Source: Streptomyces sp. NBC_01497
GTDB taxonomy: Bacteria; Actinomycetota; Actinomycetes; Streptomycetales; Streptomycetaceae
Direction of reading: 5' to 3'
NCBI RefSeq assembly: GCF_036250695.1
Contig: NZ_CP109427.1
Location: forward strand, 3,100,001-3,164,000
Length of the DNA: 64,000 nucleotides
Position 1 is the stretch's first letter. Each line of letters starts with the position of its first letter. Position numbers and translations under genes: made by a program. Of this stretch, positions 24,901 through 34,209 are shown one piece after another. Under the pieces are notes generated by a model. That model was not told the DNA's origin. It worked only from the letters and a program-made list of their open reading frames with translations, and searched no databases.

Positions 24901-25506
24901 TCAGACGGGTCCCGGCGACGCGGCTCCTGGGACGCGCTGGGGCAGCGCGTCGGAGCGGGCCAGGGCCCGGGCCAGGTCGGTGGTCGTCGCAAGGGTGTCG
25001 AGCGGAAGGGGCTGCGTGGCGAGGGCTCCCTCGTGCAGCACGAGCAGTCGGGTGGCGAGGGTGGCGGGCGCCACGCAGCCGGCGGCGGTGGCGAGTTCCT
25101 CGAACAGGTTGAGCAGCCAGAGCTTCTGGTCCGTGGCGATGCGGTGCGCGGGGTGCGCGGGGTCCGGGAGTTCGGCCAGCGCGTTGATGAAGGCGCAGCC
25201 GCGGGTGTTGTGCTTGTTCCAGGCCCGCAGGGCGTCGAAGGGCGCGGTGACGGCCTCGACGGGGCCCTCGCTCGCGTCGACGGCGGCGCGGACGAGTGAT
25301 CGCCAGCGCTGGTCGCGTCCCGTGAGGTAGGCCGCCACGAGGTGGTCCTTCGAACCGAACCGGTTGTACAGGGTCCGCTTGGTCACGCCTGAGTGCTCCG
25401 CGATCAGATCCACGCCGACCGCGGTGATGCCGCGGTTGTAGAACAGCTCCTCGGCAGCCGCCACGATGCGTCGGCCGGCCGGTGTCATGGGCGCCGTTTC
25501 CGGCAT
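24901..25506 (-). CDS. TetR-family repressor
   Basis: The 201-residue protein starts MPETAPMTPAGRRIVAAAEE at ATG 25506, with AGAGGTG upstream. The N-terminal HTH has GITAVGVDLIAEHSGVTKRTLYNRFGSKDHLV, the standard TetR pattern. The C-terminal ligand domain has the CAFINALAELPDPAHP segment seen in repressors of oxidoreductase genes. It is divergent from a quinone-oxidoreductase-like gene, and an 11-bp perfect inverted repeat lies between the two starts. Repression of both genes, relieved by an electrophile or quinone, is inferred. Confidence 0.9.
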   Translation of the reverse strand: MPETAPMTPAGRRIVAAAEELFYNRGITAVGVDLIAEHSGVTKRTLYNRFGSKDHLVAAYLTGRDQRWRSLVRAAVDASEGPVEAVTAPFDALRAWNKHNTRGCAFINALAELPDPAHPAHRIATDQKLWLLNLFEELATAAGCVAPATLATRLLVLHEGALATQPLPLDTLATTTDLARALARSDALPQRVPGAASPGPV

Positions 25507-25519
25507 CACGCACCTCTTC

Positions 25520-25557
25520 ACTGATCGGTGTACGGTGGCCGAAGTTCACCGATCAGT
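25520..25557. promoter_or_regulatory. TetR operator, 11-bp perfect inverted repeat
   Basis: ACTGATCGGTG (25520-25530) and CACCGATCAGT (25547-25557) are exact reverse complements with a 16-bp spacer. They sit midway in the 74-bp gap between the repressor and oxidoreductase start codons, where both promoters must lie. A TATACC hexamer (25557-25562) next to the right arm may be the rightward -10. Confidence 0.75.
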
Positions 25558-25580
25558 ATACCCGCGAGGAGGTTCACGCG

Positions 25581-26672
25581 ATGAGGGTGCCCGAGACCAT
25601 GCGTGCGGTGCGGATCACCGCGCACGGAGGCCCGGAGGTTCTCGAACTGACGGAGGTGGCCGTACCCGCCCCGCACGCGGGCGAGGCGCTGGTCCAGATC
25701 CGCGCGGTGGCACTGAACAACACCGACCTGTGGACCCGGGACGGTGCCTACGGCCGCCCGGAAGACCCGGAGGCCCGCTCGGGCTGGCGTGGGCCGCTCG
25801 ACTTCCCGCGCATCCAGGGCGCGGACGTGGCAGGCCGCGTCGTGGCAGTCGGCGCCGGCGTGGACGACGGCCTCGTCGGCCGCCGCGTGGTCGTCGACCC
25901 GGCGATCTACGACAGCGACGGGCCGGACGCGAACCCGGTGGGCCTGATGGGGAGCGAACGTGACGGCGGTTACGCGGAGTACGTGAGCGCGCCGGCGGAG
26001 CGCGTCCACGACGTGACGGAATCCCCGCTCACGGACGATCAGCTCGCGGCGCTGCCGACCGCCTACGGCACGGCCCTCGGCATGATCGAGCGGGGCCGAC
26101 TGCGGGAGGGGGAGACCGTCCTGGTCTCGGGGGCGTCCGGCGGTGTGGGCCTCGCGCTGATACAGATCGCCCGGGCGCGCGGTGCCAGGGTCCTCGCCAT
26201 CAGCAGCGGATCAAAGATCGACGCCGTGCGTGAGGCGGGCGCGCACGAGGTCGTCGACCGGCGGCGGGACGTCGTCGAGCAGATCCGCGCCGCCGCCCCG
26301 CAGGGCGTCGACGTCGGCCTCGACGTCGTCGCGGGAGACCTGGTGGGTGAGGGGCTGCCGCTGCTGCGCGAGGGCGGCCGGTGGGTCGTCGCCGGTGCGC
26401 TCGGCGGGTACGGCGTGTCCTTCGACGTGCGCCGTCTCTACCTGCACAACGCTCAGGTGATCGGCTCCGCGATGCACACGCCCACGCACTTCGCCCTCCT
26501 CATGGACCTGGCCCGTCAGGCCGCGGTCCGGCCGGTCATCGCCGCGACCTTCCCCCTGGACCAGGCGGCCCGGGCGCAGGAGGAACTCGCCCGCAGGAAT
26601 CACGTGGGCAAGATCGTCCTGCGTCCCCGGGCGGGTCGTCCCACGGGCGGTGGGCTCGAGGACGCGGTCTAG
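25581..26672 (+). CDS. MDR-superfamily zinc-independent oxidoreductase (quinone reductase-like)
   Basis: The 363-residue protein begins MRVPETMRAVRITAHGGPEV at ATG 25581, after a perfect AGGAGG. An N-terminal GroES-like domain (VALNNTDLWTRDGAYG, FPRIQGADVAGRVVAVGAGV) precedes a Rossmann domain with VSGASGGVGLALIQIARARG. The structural-zinc cysteines of classical alcohol dehydrogenases are absent, so it belongs with quinone oxidoreductases. It probably reduces quinones or enones with NAD(P)H. Its partner TetR gene is divergent. Its stop codon shares the palindrome CTAG with the stop of the convergent next gene. Confidence 0.88.
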   Translation: MRVPETMRAVRITAHGGPEVLELTEVAVPAPHAGEALVQIRAVALNNTDLWTRDGAYGRPEDPEARSGWRGPLDFPRIQGADVAGRVVAVGAGVDDGLVGRRVVVDPAIYDSDGPDANPVGLMGSERDGGYAEYVSAPAERVHDVTESPLTDDQLAALPTAYGTALGMIERGRLREGETVLVSGASGGVGLALIQIARARGARVLAISSGSKIDAVREAGAHEVVDRRRDVVEQIRAAAPQGVDVGLDVVAGDLVGEGLPLLREGGRWVVAGALGGYGVSFDVRRLYLHNAQVIGSAMHTPTHFALLMDLARQAAVRPVIAATFPLDQAARAQEELARRNHVGKIVLRPRAGRPTGGGLEDAV

Positions 26673-27955
26673 TCGCAGACCTCGATCACCACCGTGTTCG
26701 TCTCGACCCCGCCCGCCGTCACGACCCGTACCTCGACGGGTCCCGGCTCCACCTCCACCGGTACGGGCACGGTCAGTGCTGCGTCGGAGGGGTTCTGGAA
26801 GCCGCCGGGCACCGGGACCAGCGGAACGTGCACGTGGACGGGGCCGATCCGTACGACCATGCCCGCCAGCCGGTCCGGTGTCGCGGCGCCGGGCGGCACG
26901 AAGCCGGCGCCCCGGATCTCGATGTCGTCACCCGTCCTGATCGGCGCGTCCAGGTCGCCCGCCTCCCGGGCGCGGACCACCGAGAGCACGACGGGCCGGG
27001 TGCCCTCGGCGAACTTGCCGGCGAAGTACGTGGCGGCCGAGACCGCGACGAGGAGCGCCGGCGCCCACGGCAGGTCGGGCAGTTCGTCAGGACGGCGGGC
27101 CAGCCGTACGGCGGCGAAGACGACGGCCGCCGCGTTGACGAACACGTACTGCACGTCGGTGAAGCTGCCGCGGCGGTCGTCGTCGCAGAGCAGGTCGGCG
27201 AGGCGCGGCCGGTCCGCGCGCACCTTCTGTACGCGCCGGGCCGCGATACGCGCGGTGACGATCCGGCGGACGACGACGGCGACCGCGCACACCACGGCGA
27301 GCACGGTCAGCAGCCCGGCGCCGCGGGCGAGTCCGAGGCCGGAGACGAGCGCGTCCCGATCGGCGCCCCGGGACGCCCCGGCGAGCTGGAGGGCGAGCAC
27401 GAACACCGCGAACACCGCGAGCAGCAGCCACGCGGACGCGACCGTGCGCGACGTGGACAGCCGGTTGTCGTCCCCGATCAGCGGTGCCAGGAGGCCGCCG
27501 CGCGGGCGGTGCAGGGTCGCGGCGGCGGTCAGGAGCGCGCCGAAGAAGATCCCGGCGATCAGCCCGGCCGTGCGGGCCACGCTCCATCCGGCGCCGACGG
27601 CGGTCAGCGCCTGGACGAGGACCAGGACGACCACGCCGCCCCAGACGGCGAACAGCGAGGCCCGCCACACGGCGAACAGCCAGGCGTCCCCCGCCTCCCG
27701 GGCGCGCTCCGCGACCGCCCGGGCGGTCTGGGTCAGCTCGTCCGACACCCACTGGCGCGAGGCGCTCGCGGAGTACTCGACCGCCGCGGGCAGGCCCTGC
27801 CCGGCCGCGAGCTCGTCGCGTTGCGCGAGGAACGCGGCCACGGCCCGCCGATGCCCCTCACGCGCTCCGTGCGGACACCCGCCGCAGGTGCATCCACCCT
27901 CGTGCGCCACCCCGGACCGTTCCGCAGACTCCCGCACCGCCACGCCGAACGCCAC
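26669..27955 (-). CDS. multi-pass membrane protein with Cys cluster and IPT/TIG-like tail
   Basis: From GTG 27955 (GGAG seven bases upstream) the protein has 428 residues. An N-terminal C-T-C-G-G-C-P-H cluster (GGCTCGGCPHGAREGHRRAV) resembles a small metal site. At least five membrane helices follow, for example AVWGGVVVLVLVQALTAVGA and TAGLIAGIFFGALLTAAATL. The C-terminal ~95 residues form a beta-rich, IPT/TIG-like domain (GDDIEIRGAGFVPPGA, TVPVPVEVEPGPVEVRVVTA). I do not recognise the family. A longer in-frame start at 28144 runs into the promoter region and is less likely. It shares four bases of stop-codon overlap with the convergent oxidoreductase. Confidence 0.72.
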   Translation of the reverse strand: MAFGVAVRESAERSGVAHEGGCTCGGCPHGAREGHRRAVAAFLAQRDELAAGQGLPAAVEYSASASRQWVSDELTQTARAVAERAREAGDAWLFAVWRASLFAVWGGVVVLVLVQALTAVGAGWSVARTAGLIAGIFFGALLTAAATLHRPRGGLLAPLIGDDNRLSTSRTVASAWLLLAVFAVFVLALQLAGASRGADRDALVSGLGLARGAGLLTVLAVVCAVAVVVRRIVTARIAARRVQKVRADRPRLADLLCDDDRRGSFTDVQYVFVNAAAVVFAAVRLARRPDELPDLPWAPALLVAVSAATYFAGKFAEGTRPVVLSVVRAREAGDLDAPIRTGDDIEIRGAGFVPPGAATPDRLAGMVVRIGPVHVHVPLVPVPGGFQNPSDAALTVPVPVEVEPGPVEVRVVTAGGVETNTVVIEVCD

Positions 27956-28247
27956 CTTCCCGCTCCGTTGCCGGCTCCCCGAACTTCCTTGTGATGAGAG
28001 GGAATTCTGCCGTACATACCGCACCACCCCGGACCGGAACGGCCATCGCCGGGTGACGAGACCGTCACGATCCGGATCGGACCGCGGGAGTCGCACCGGC
28101 GAGACCGGGCAGGATCCAAAAACTGCCGCCACGATGACAGACATGCTCGCGCCACCAGCTAGAGTTTGTTACGGGCCACAGCAACCGGCCCGGTCATGGA
28201 GACCGGCGCCGCGCGAGGCAGGCCCTGTCTTTCCGGAAGAGGTACGC

Positions 28248-28649
28248 ATGCCGCCAGAAGCCCGGACCCGCGCGACGGGCCGGCTCGACGACGACGACTA
28301 CCCGGCCTTCACCATGGGGCGGGCGGCCGAGATGATCGGCGCCACCCCGGCGTTCCTGCGCGCCATCGGTGAGGCCCGGCTGATCACTCCGCTCCGGTCC
28401 GAGGGCGGCCACCGCCGCTACTCGCGCTACCAGCTGCGCATAGCGGCCCGCGCTCGGGAGCTCGTCGACGCCGGCACCCCCGTCGAGTCGGCCTGCCGGA
28501 TCATCATCCTGGAGGACCAGCTCGAAGAGGCCCTCCGCCTGAACGAGCAGCTCAGACAGGTCCCCGACGCGGAGGAGTCCGCGACGGGCCGCGGGAACCT
28601 GGGCGCCACGCGGACCAGGGAGCGCCACGAGAGCCGGAACGGCTCCTGA
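28248..28649 (+). CDS. MerR-family helix-turn-helix regulator
   Basis: The 133-residue protein (ATG 28248, GAAGAGG upstream) has a MerR-type winged helix. AFTMGRAAEMIGATPAFLRAIGEARLITPLRSEGGHRRYSRYQ is given here as two parts: the HTH at about 20-40 and the wing motif SEGGHRRYS at about 55-63. A short coiled coil (EDQLEEALRLNEQLRQV) follows. There are no metal-binding Cys residues. The last 30 residues are polar and disordered. In Streptomyces, regulators of this shape often precede cold-shock genes, as here (cspA starts 400 bp downstream), but no operator is obvious. Confidence 0.85.
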   Translation: MPPEARTRATGRLDDDDYPAFTMGRAAEMIGATPAFLRAIGEARLITPLRSEGGHRRYSRYQLRIAARARELVDAGTPVESACRIIILEDQLEEALRLNEQLRQVPDAEESATGRGNLGATRTRERHESRNGS

Positions 28650-29056
28650 CGAGCGAGGGGCCCGGGGCCGTGTCCACGTCGGAACGTACGGGAGTGCCCC
28701 GCGCGCCGGAGCGCAGGCGGGTGCGGCGCGGGGGCGGGGAGCGCCCGGCCGGGCCGCAGGCCCCGAATCTGTCGCAACCAGTGCAGGATTTGCGGTGGTC
28801 GGCGGTGGAAAATTTCCCTCGGCGCCGCCGCCAGTGAATCTTTCCGAGCGCATTCGCAGGTGCCGTGCTAGTGTGGAGCGCAGTTGCAGTTGTGGTTCCC
28901 AAAACTTCGAGTGCGCTTACCGGTTCTTTTTCGCCGGCGGGTGCACTTTCGTTTTTCCTGGATTTCCTGGTTCCGACCAGACCTCCGGGCGGGGCAATCA
29001 CCGGCAACCCAGGGCAGCACAGTGCGGCCCTGAATTTGCCCCGAATGGAGAATATT
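28650..29056 (+). promoter_or_regulatory. AT-rich promoter and 5' leader of cspA
   Basis: No gene lies here. From about 28785 the sequence is much richer in A and T than its surroundings (AAAATTTCC, TTTTTCG, TTTTCCTGGATTTCCTGG). TAGTGT (28869-28874) is a possible -10, which would give a leader of about 180 nt before ATG 29057. Long unstructured or thermo-switching leaders are the rule for cold-shock genes. The ribosome site GGAG is at 29046-29049. Confidence 0.6.
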
Positions 29057-29260
29057 ATGGCTACCGGAACCGTGAAGTGGTTCAACTCGGAAAAGGGCTT
29101 CGGCTTCATCGAGCAGGACGGCGGCGGCGCTGACGTCTTCGCCCACTACTCGAACATCGCGGCCCAGGGCTACCGTGAGCTCCAGGAAGGCCAGAAGGTC
29201 AGCTTCGACGTCACGCAGGGCCAGAAGGGCCCGCAGGCGGAGAACATCACCCTCGCCTGA
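29057..29260 (+). CDS. cspA: cold-shock protein (CspA family)
   Basis: The 67-residue protein is a single cold-shock domain beginning [23 protein letters not shown]1 is KGFGFI, and RNP2 is VFAHYSNI, where the usual VFVHF reads VFAHY. It binds single-stranded RNA and DNA and acts as an RNA chaperone. The ATG at 29057 has GGAG eight bases upstream. A perfect hairpin terminator follows 26 bp after the stop codon, and a DEAD-box helicase gene lies downstream, a common cold-adaptation pairing. Confidence 0.96.
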   Translation: MATGTVKWFNSEKGFGFIEQDGGGADVFAHYSNIAAQGYRELQEGQKVSFDVTQGQKGPQAENITLA

Positions 29261-29286
29261 CCCCTGTAGCTCGCAAGAGCGTGTTC

Positions 29287-29324
29287 GAGCCGGGGTTCCG
29301 GTTTTCTCACCGGAACCCCGGCTC
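29287..29324 (+). terminator. cspA terminator hairpin
   Basis: A perfect 15-bp stem (GAGCCGGGGTTCCGG, 29287-29301, with its complement at 29310-29324) closes an 8-nt loop TTTTCTCA. No U-tract follows, as is usual in Streptomyces. Confidence 0.88.
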
Positions 29325-29750
29325 GCCGCTTGCCCCCGCAGAAACCGGTCGTGCGTAGCGCACGGACCGTACGGGCCACGGCCACCGGCCGTCGCCCGCC
29401 CCATGCGAGCGGGCCCGCCGTCGATCGCGACGGCGCACGGCCGCCGTATCCACAGATGTACACGGCCCACCGCAACCGGAGTATCACCGGGTTCTTCATC
29501 GCCGGTGTACGGGTGGTGAGTACGCGATGCGCCGCACGGCGCGCAGGTACACACCCGTACGCACCGTATTCGCAAATATCCGCGCATACATCCAGGTCCA
29601 GGCATTGCGCCCGGCTGTACCGGCAAGAATTCGGTCCCGCATAGCGACGGGGCCATCCATCGCTGTACCCCGGCTCGTTCCTGCGAATCTTCGTACCGTT
29701 CACGGTGCCGGGAATTCCTCGATACGTGCCGCATCGAGGAAGGTTCACCC
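29325..29750 (+). promoter_or_regulatory. long leader of the DEAD-box helicase gene
   Basis: No gene is visible in these 426 bp. Bases 29560-29740 are less GC-rich than their flanks. The sequence has GGCCACGGCCACCGGCCGTC-type self-complementary pieces near 29375-29397. The helicase uses TTG 29751, with GGAAGG at 29738-29743. A long leader before a cold-induced helicase suggests post-transcriptional control, but no known RNA element is recognised. Confidence 0.4.
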
Positions 29751-31421
<1,671 letters not shown>

Positions 31422-31431
31422 CACGAGCGAA

Positions 31432-31462
31432 GGCCGGGCGCGCCAGGACCGGGCGCCCGGCC
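31432..31462 (+). terminator. terminator of the DEAD-box helicase gene
   Basis: GGCCGGGCGC (31432-31441) pairs perfectly with GCGCCCGGCC (31453-31462) around an 11-nt loop, 10 bp after the stop codon. Confidence 0.8.
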
Positions 31463-31623
31463 ATCGGGCCCCGGCCGCCGCGCCAGGCCCGTACACGCCA
31501 CGCCTCCGTCCGCCCGGCCGCACCCGCGTCCGTCGGACACACCCCCGACAGCCCCACTCGTGCTGTCGAGCCGACGCACCACCCCCGATGACAGCTACCG
31601 CCGATCGACCCTGGTGAGGACCC

Positions 31624-31905
31624 ATGCGCTGCGTGATCGCACGATTCCCCTTCGACCTGATCAAGAGCGAGGTCGAACAGACGATGAAGGGCGTCAAGCC
31701 CGAGGCCGGCACCGGTGCGGCCGTGAAGATCGGCACCAAGGTCTACCCCGTCAAGCAGGTGGGTGAGCTGATCACGAAGCAGGACCGCAGGGACTTCACA
31801 GCGGACGAGGTGACCCGGGCGCTGATCCGTCTCGGATTCACCTGCCAGACGCTGCCCGTGCCCAGCGCCGCCCCGGCGACGGACACCGGAGACCTGACCC
31901 TGTGA
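31624..31905 (+). CDS. small conserved protein of the cold-shock cassette
   Basis: The 93-residue protein begins MRCVIARFPFDLIKSEVEQT (ATG 31624, GGTGAGGA upstream) and includes VYPVKQVGELITKQDRRDFT and RALIRLGFTCQTLP. I recall short actinomycete proteins with this MRCVIARFPFDL start encoded next to DEAD-box helicase and cold-shock genes, but know of no assigned function. There is no signal or membrane segment, and the protein is small, basic and compact. Its own terminator follows. A helicase cofactor or RNA-binding role is only a guess from context. Confidence 0.8.
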   Translation: MRCVIARFPFDLIKSEVEQTMKGVKPEAGTGAAVKIGTKVYPVKQVGELITKQDRRDFTADEVTRALIRLGFTCQTLPVPSAAPATDTGDLTL

Positions 31906-31911
31906 CGCGCT

Positions 31912-31953
31912 GAACGCCCGGCCGGCGCCCGTCAGGACCCCGGCCGGGCGTTC
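31912..31953 (+). terminator. terminator of the small conserved gene
   Basis: GAACGCCCGGCCGG (31912-31925) pairs perfectly with CCGGCCGGGCGTTC (31940-31953), a 14-bp stem and 14-nt loop starting 7 bp after the stop codon. Confidence 0.85.
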
Positions 31954-32050
31954 GTCCGTCCCCAAAAGGCCCGCTCGACACCGTCGGGTGGGCCTTTCCG
32001 CTGCCCGGGACCCGCGGGACTGCGGGGAGTGCCGATCGGCGTCGCCCGCG

Positions 32051-32776
32051 TCAGGGCCGGTCCGTCCGCCTGGCGCGTCCGAGCCCTGACGTGTCCTCGC
32101 CGGGCAGGAGCTCCGATCCGCCGTCCGGCGCGACCCGCCTGAGGGCGGGCTCCAGACCCCGCACCGGTCCCACGCCGCGCAGCGTACGGGGGAAGCGCAG
32201 GCAGGAGATGACGACCAGCAGGGGCCACATCGCCTGCGAGAAGGTGACGACGCGCTCGGCGACGCCCGGCATGCGCGGAGTGCCGTCCCGGTGCAACTCG
32301 ACCCAGAACCATGCCGCGCAGATCCACATCACGCCGCTCGCCACGCTCGCAGGGATGGGGCGCAGCCCCCATGGCACCCCGTCGCCCCCGCGCCCGACGG
32401 CCAGCACCGGCCACAGGGCGAGCAGGACGAACCCGACGGTCGCGACCGTCCCGTGGGTGAACGAGCCCCCGTTGCTGGGCGCCGGGACCAGGGTCAGCGC
32501 GATCGGTGTGACTCCCCCGCCGCCGAGCGCGGCCCTGCCCACACGGGTGGCTCCCCGCAGCCCCGCCGCGGTGACCAGGTAGCAGGTCCCGAGCGCGAGC
32601 AGCGAGGCGGTCAGCACCCAGTACCCGGGCGCGCCGTACGCGCCGAGGAGGCTGATCGACTTGGTCACGGGGTTGTAGCCCGGCCCCTGGATCACCTGGG
32701 CGACCGACCAGCCACCGACCAGTACGACGGGGGCGGCCGCCGCGGAGAGCACGATCCACCAGGGCACAATGCGCAT
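32051..32776 (-). CDS. DUF998-family membrane protein
   Basis: From ATG 32776 (MRIVPWWIVLSAAAAPVVLV) the protein has 241 residues and about six membrane helices. The N-terminal motif GPGYNPVTKSISLLGAYGAP (residues 30-50) is the conserved D/N-P-x-x-x-S-x-L-G loop of DUF998 proteins. Function is unknown in the family. The upstream DNA is AT-rich: TATGGT sits six bases before the ATG, so the message may be leaderless. A longer in-frame start at 32863 would add 29 residues but lies across this promoter. The last 40 residues are polar and cytoplasmic. Confidence 0.82.
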   Translation of the reverse strand: MRIVPWWIVLSAAAAPVVLVGGWSVAQVIQGPGYNPVTKSISLLGAYGAPGYWVLTASLLALGTCYLVTAAGLRGATRVGRAALGGGGVTPIALTLVPAPSNGGSFTHGTVATVGFVLLALWPVLAVGRGGDGVPWGLRPIPASVASGVMWICAAWFWVELHRDGTPRMPGVAERVVTFSQAMWPLLVVISCLRFPRTLRGVGPVRGLEPALRRVAPDGGSELLPGEDTSGLGRARRTDRP

Positions 32777-33143
32777 CGGAATACCATAAAACGTAATAAA
32801 CAGATCGGGCGGGTGCACACGCGGGCGAACGCGGGCCGTCCGGGAATCCGGGCGACCCGACAACCGGACAACCGCGAACCGCGAACCGCGAACCGGGAGC
32901 CATGAAGCCCGGGCGGCAGGGCAGGCGGAGAGTCCTGGATGCCCCGGACCGGATCGCCCCTGATCGGAGCGTCCGCCGATCGGGACGCCCGCGGCTCCTT
33001 CGGCCCGGGGCCGCCGGGATCGGGGTGGCGCCGGCGTCGGGCCGGGCGTGCCGTTGACACCGGGCCCGGGGCGCGTTGATCATCGCGGGGTCCGGCGGAA
33101 GGGCCGGACATCCGTGACGGTCCGAGAGAGGGTGCGGTATTCC
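32777..33143. other. divergent gap with AT island and heptamer repeats
   Basis: An AT-rich island at 32777-32806 (ATACCATAAAACGTAATAAA) is the probable promoter of the DUF998 gene. Further right, CCGCGAA occurs three times head to tail (32872-32892). No gene is visible. The start of the next gene may extend leftward to GTG 33114. Confidence 0.5.
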
Positions 33144-34055
33144 ATGACCGACAGCGAGGACACCGGAATGCGGGCGCGAGAGCTCGCGGCCGGACAGCGG
33201 ACCGTCGTGTGGACCGCCACCACCGGGCCGGGCGCGCCCGAGCCCCTCTTCGAGACGTCCGAGCTGCTGCTCGAAGCACCCAACTGGAGCCATGACGGCC
33301 GCAGTCTGCTGCTCAACGGCGATGGACGGCTGTGGCGGCTGGATGTCCGGGAGCCGTCGGGGCTGACGGAGATCGAGCTCGGGGGCGTACCGCCCATCAA
33401 CAACGACCACGTACTCTCACCCGACGGGCGGACCCTGTACGTGTCCGGCATGGACGGCCACCTGTACGCGGTGCCCGCCGAGGGCGGCGACGGTGTCCTG
33501 CTGACGAAGGGCGCCGATGACGTCCTGCACTTCCTGCACGGCGTCAGCCCCGACGGCACCACCCTCGCGTACGTGCTGATTCCCCGCGGTGTGCCCGGCG
33601 CGCGGGGGCGTCTCGCGCTGATGCCCGCGACCGGCGGCCCCGGCCGGGTGCTGGACACCGGCGACGGGCACATCGACGGGCCCGAGTACTCGCCCGACGG
33701 CGCGTGGATCCTCTTCAACACCGAGACGTTCACCGAGGCCCCGGGCCACGCCCAGCTGGCACGGGTCCCGGCGCTCGGCGGTCCGGTGGAGCGGCTGCAC
33801 ACGTCCGACACGGTCGACTGGTTCCCGCACCTGTCGCCGGACGGGCGCCACGCGACCTACCTGTCGTTCCCCGCGGGCACACTCGGCCACCCGGAGAACC
33901 TCGACGTCACGGTCCGGCTCGTACGGACCGACGACTGGAGTCTGCCCGTCCACTGCCACGCGCTGTTCGGCGGGCAGGGCACCCTCAACGTCAACAGCTG
34001 GGCGCCGGACAGCGAACGCTTCGCCTTCGTCTCGTATCCGCTCACCGGGCGCTGA
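33144..34055 (+). CDS. TolB-like beta-propeller (PD40 repeat) protein
   Basis: The protein (303 residues from ATG 33144) is built of PD40/TolB-type blades: WSHDGRSLLL, LSPDGRTLYVSG, VSPDGTTLAYV, YSPDGAWILFN, LSPDGRHATYLSF and WAPDSERFAFVSY, about six in all. There is no signal peptide, so it is probably a cytoplasmic propeller, like actinomycete proteins annotated as biopolymer-transport TolB homologues. Ligand and role are unknown. GTG 33114, with GGAAGG about 11 bp upstream, would add ten residues and may be the true start, since ATG 33144 has no close ribosome site. Confidence 0.82.
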   Translation: MTDSEDTGMRARELAAGQRTVVWTATTGPGAPEPLFETSELLLEAPNWSHDGRSLLLNGDGRLWRLDVREPSGLTEIELGGVPPINNDHVLSPDGRTLYVSGMDGHLYAVPAEGGDGVLLTKGADDVLHFLHGVSPDGTTLAYVLIPRGVPGARGRLALMPATGGPGRVLDTGDGHIDGPEYSPDGAWILFNTETFTEAPGHAQLARVPALGGPVERLHTSDTVDWFPHLSPDGRHATYLSFPAGTLGHPENLDVTVRLVRTDDWSLPVHCHALFGGQGTLNVNSWAPDSERFAFVSYPLTGR

Positions 34056-34155
34056 CGCCCGGGGCCCAGGCCTCGACAACCGGGCGCGGCAGCCGACGGC
34101 GAGGACCGGCGGCGGGAGCCCGGTGCGAGGACAGGCCGCGAGGACCGACGGCGAA

Positions 34156-34192
34156 GGGGCGCGGAGTCCGGTCGGCCCTGGCTCCGCGCCCC
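34156..34192. terminator. bidirectional terminator between TolB-like gene and guaA
   Basis: GGGGCGCGGAG (34156-34166) pairs perfectly with CTCCGCGCCCC (34182-34192) around a 15-nt loop, 18 bp past the guaA stop codon and in the gap between convergent genes. Confidence 0.78.
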
Positions 34193-34209
34193 TCGTCGTC
34201 AGGCTGCGG

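Noticed and set aside
26381..27994. Rightward frames opposite the membrane protein
   Set aside because: The hydrophobic helices and IPT-like domain are in the leftward frame, and the opposite frames are charged and repetitive.
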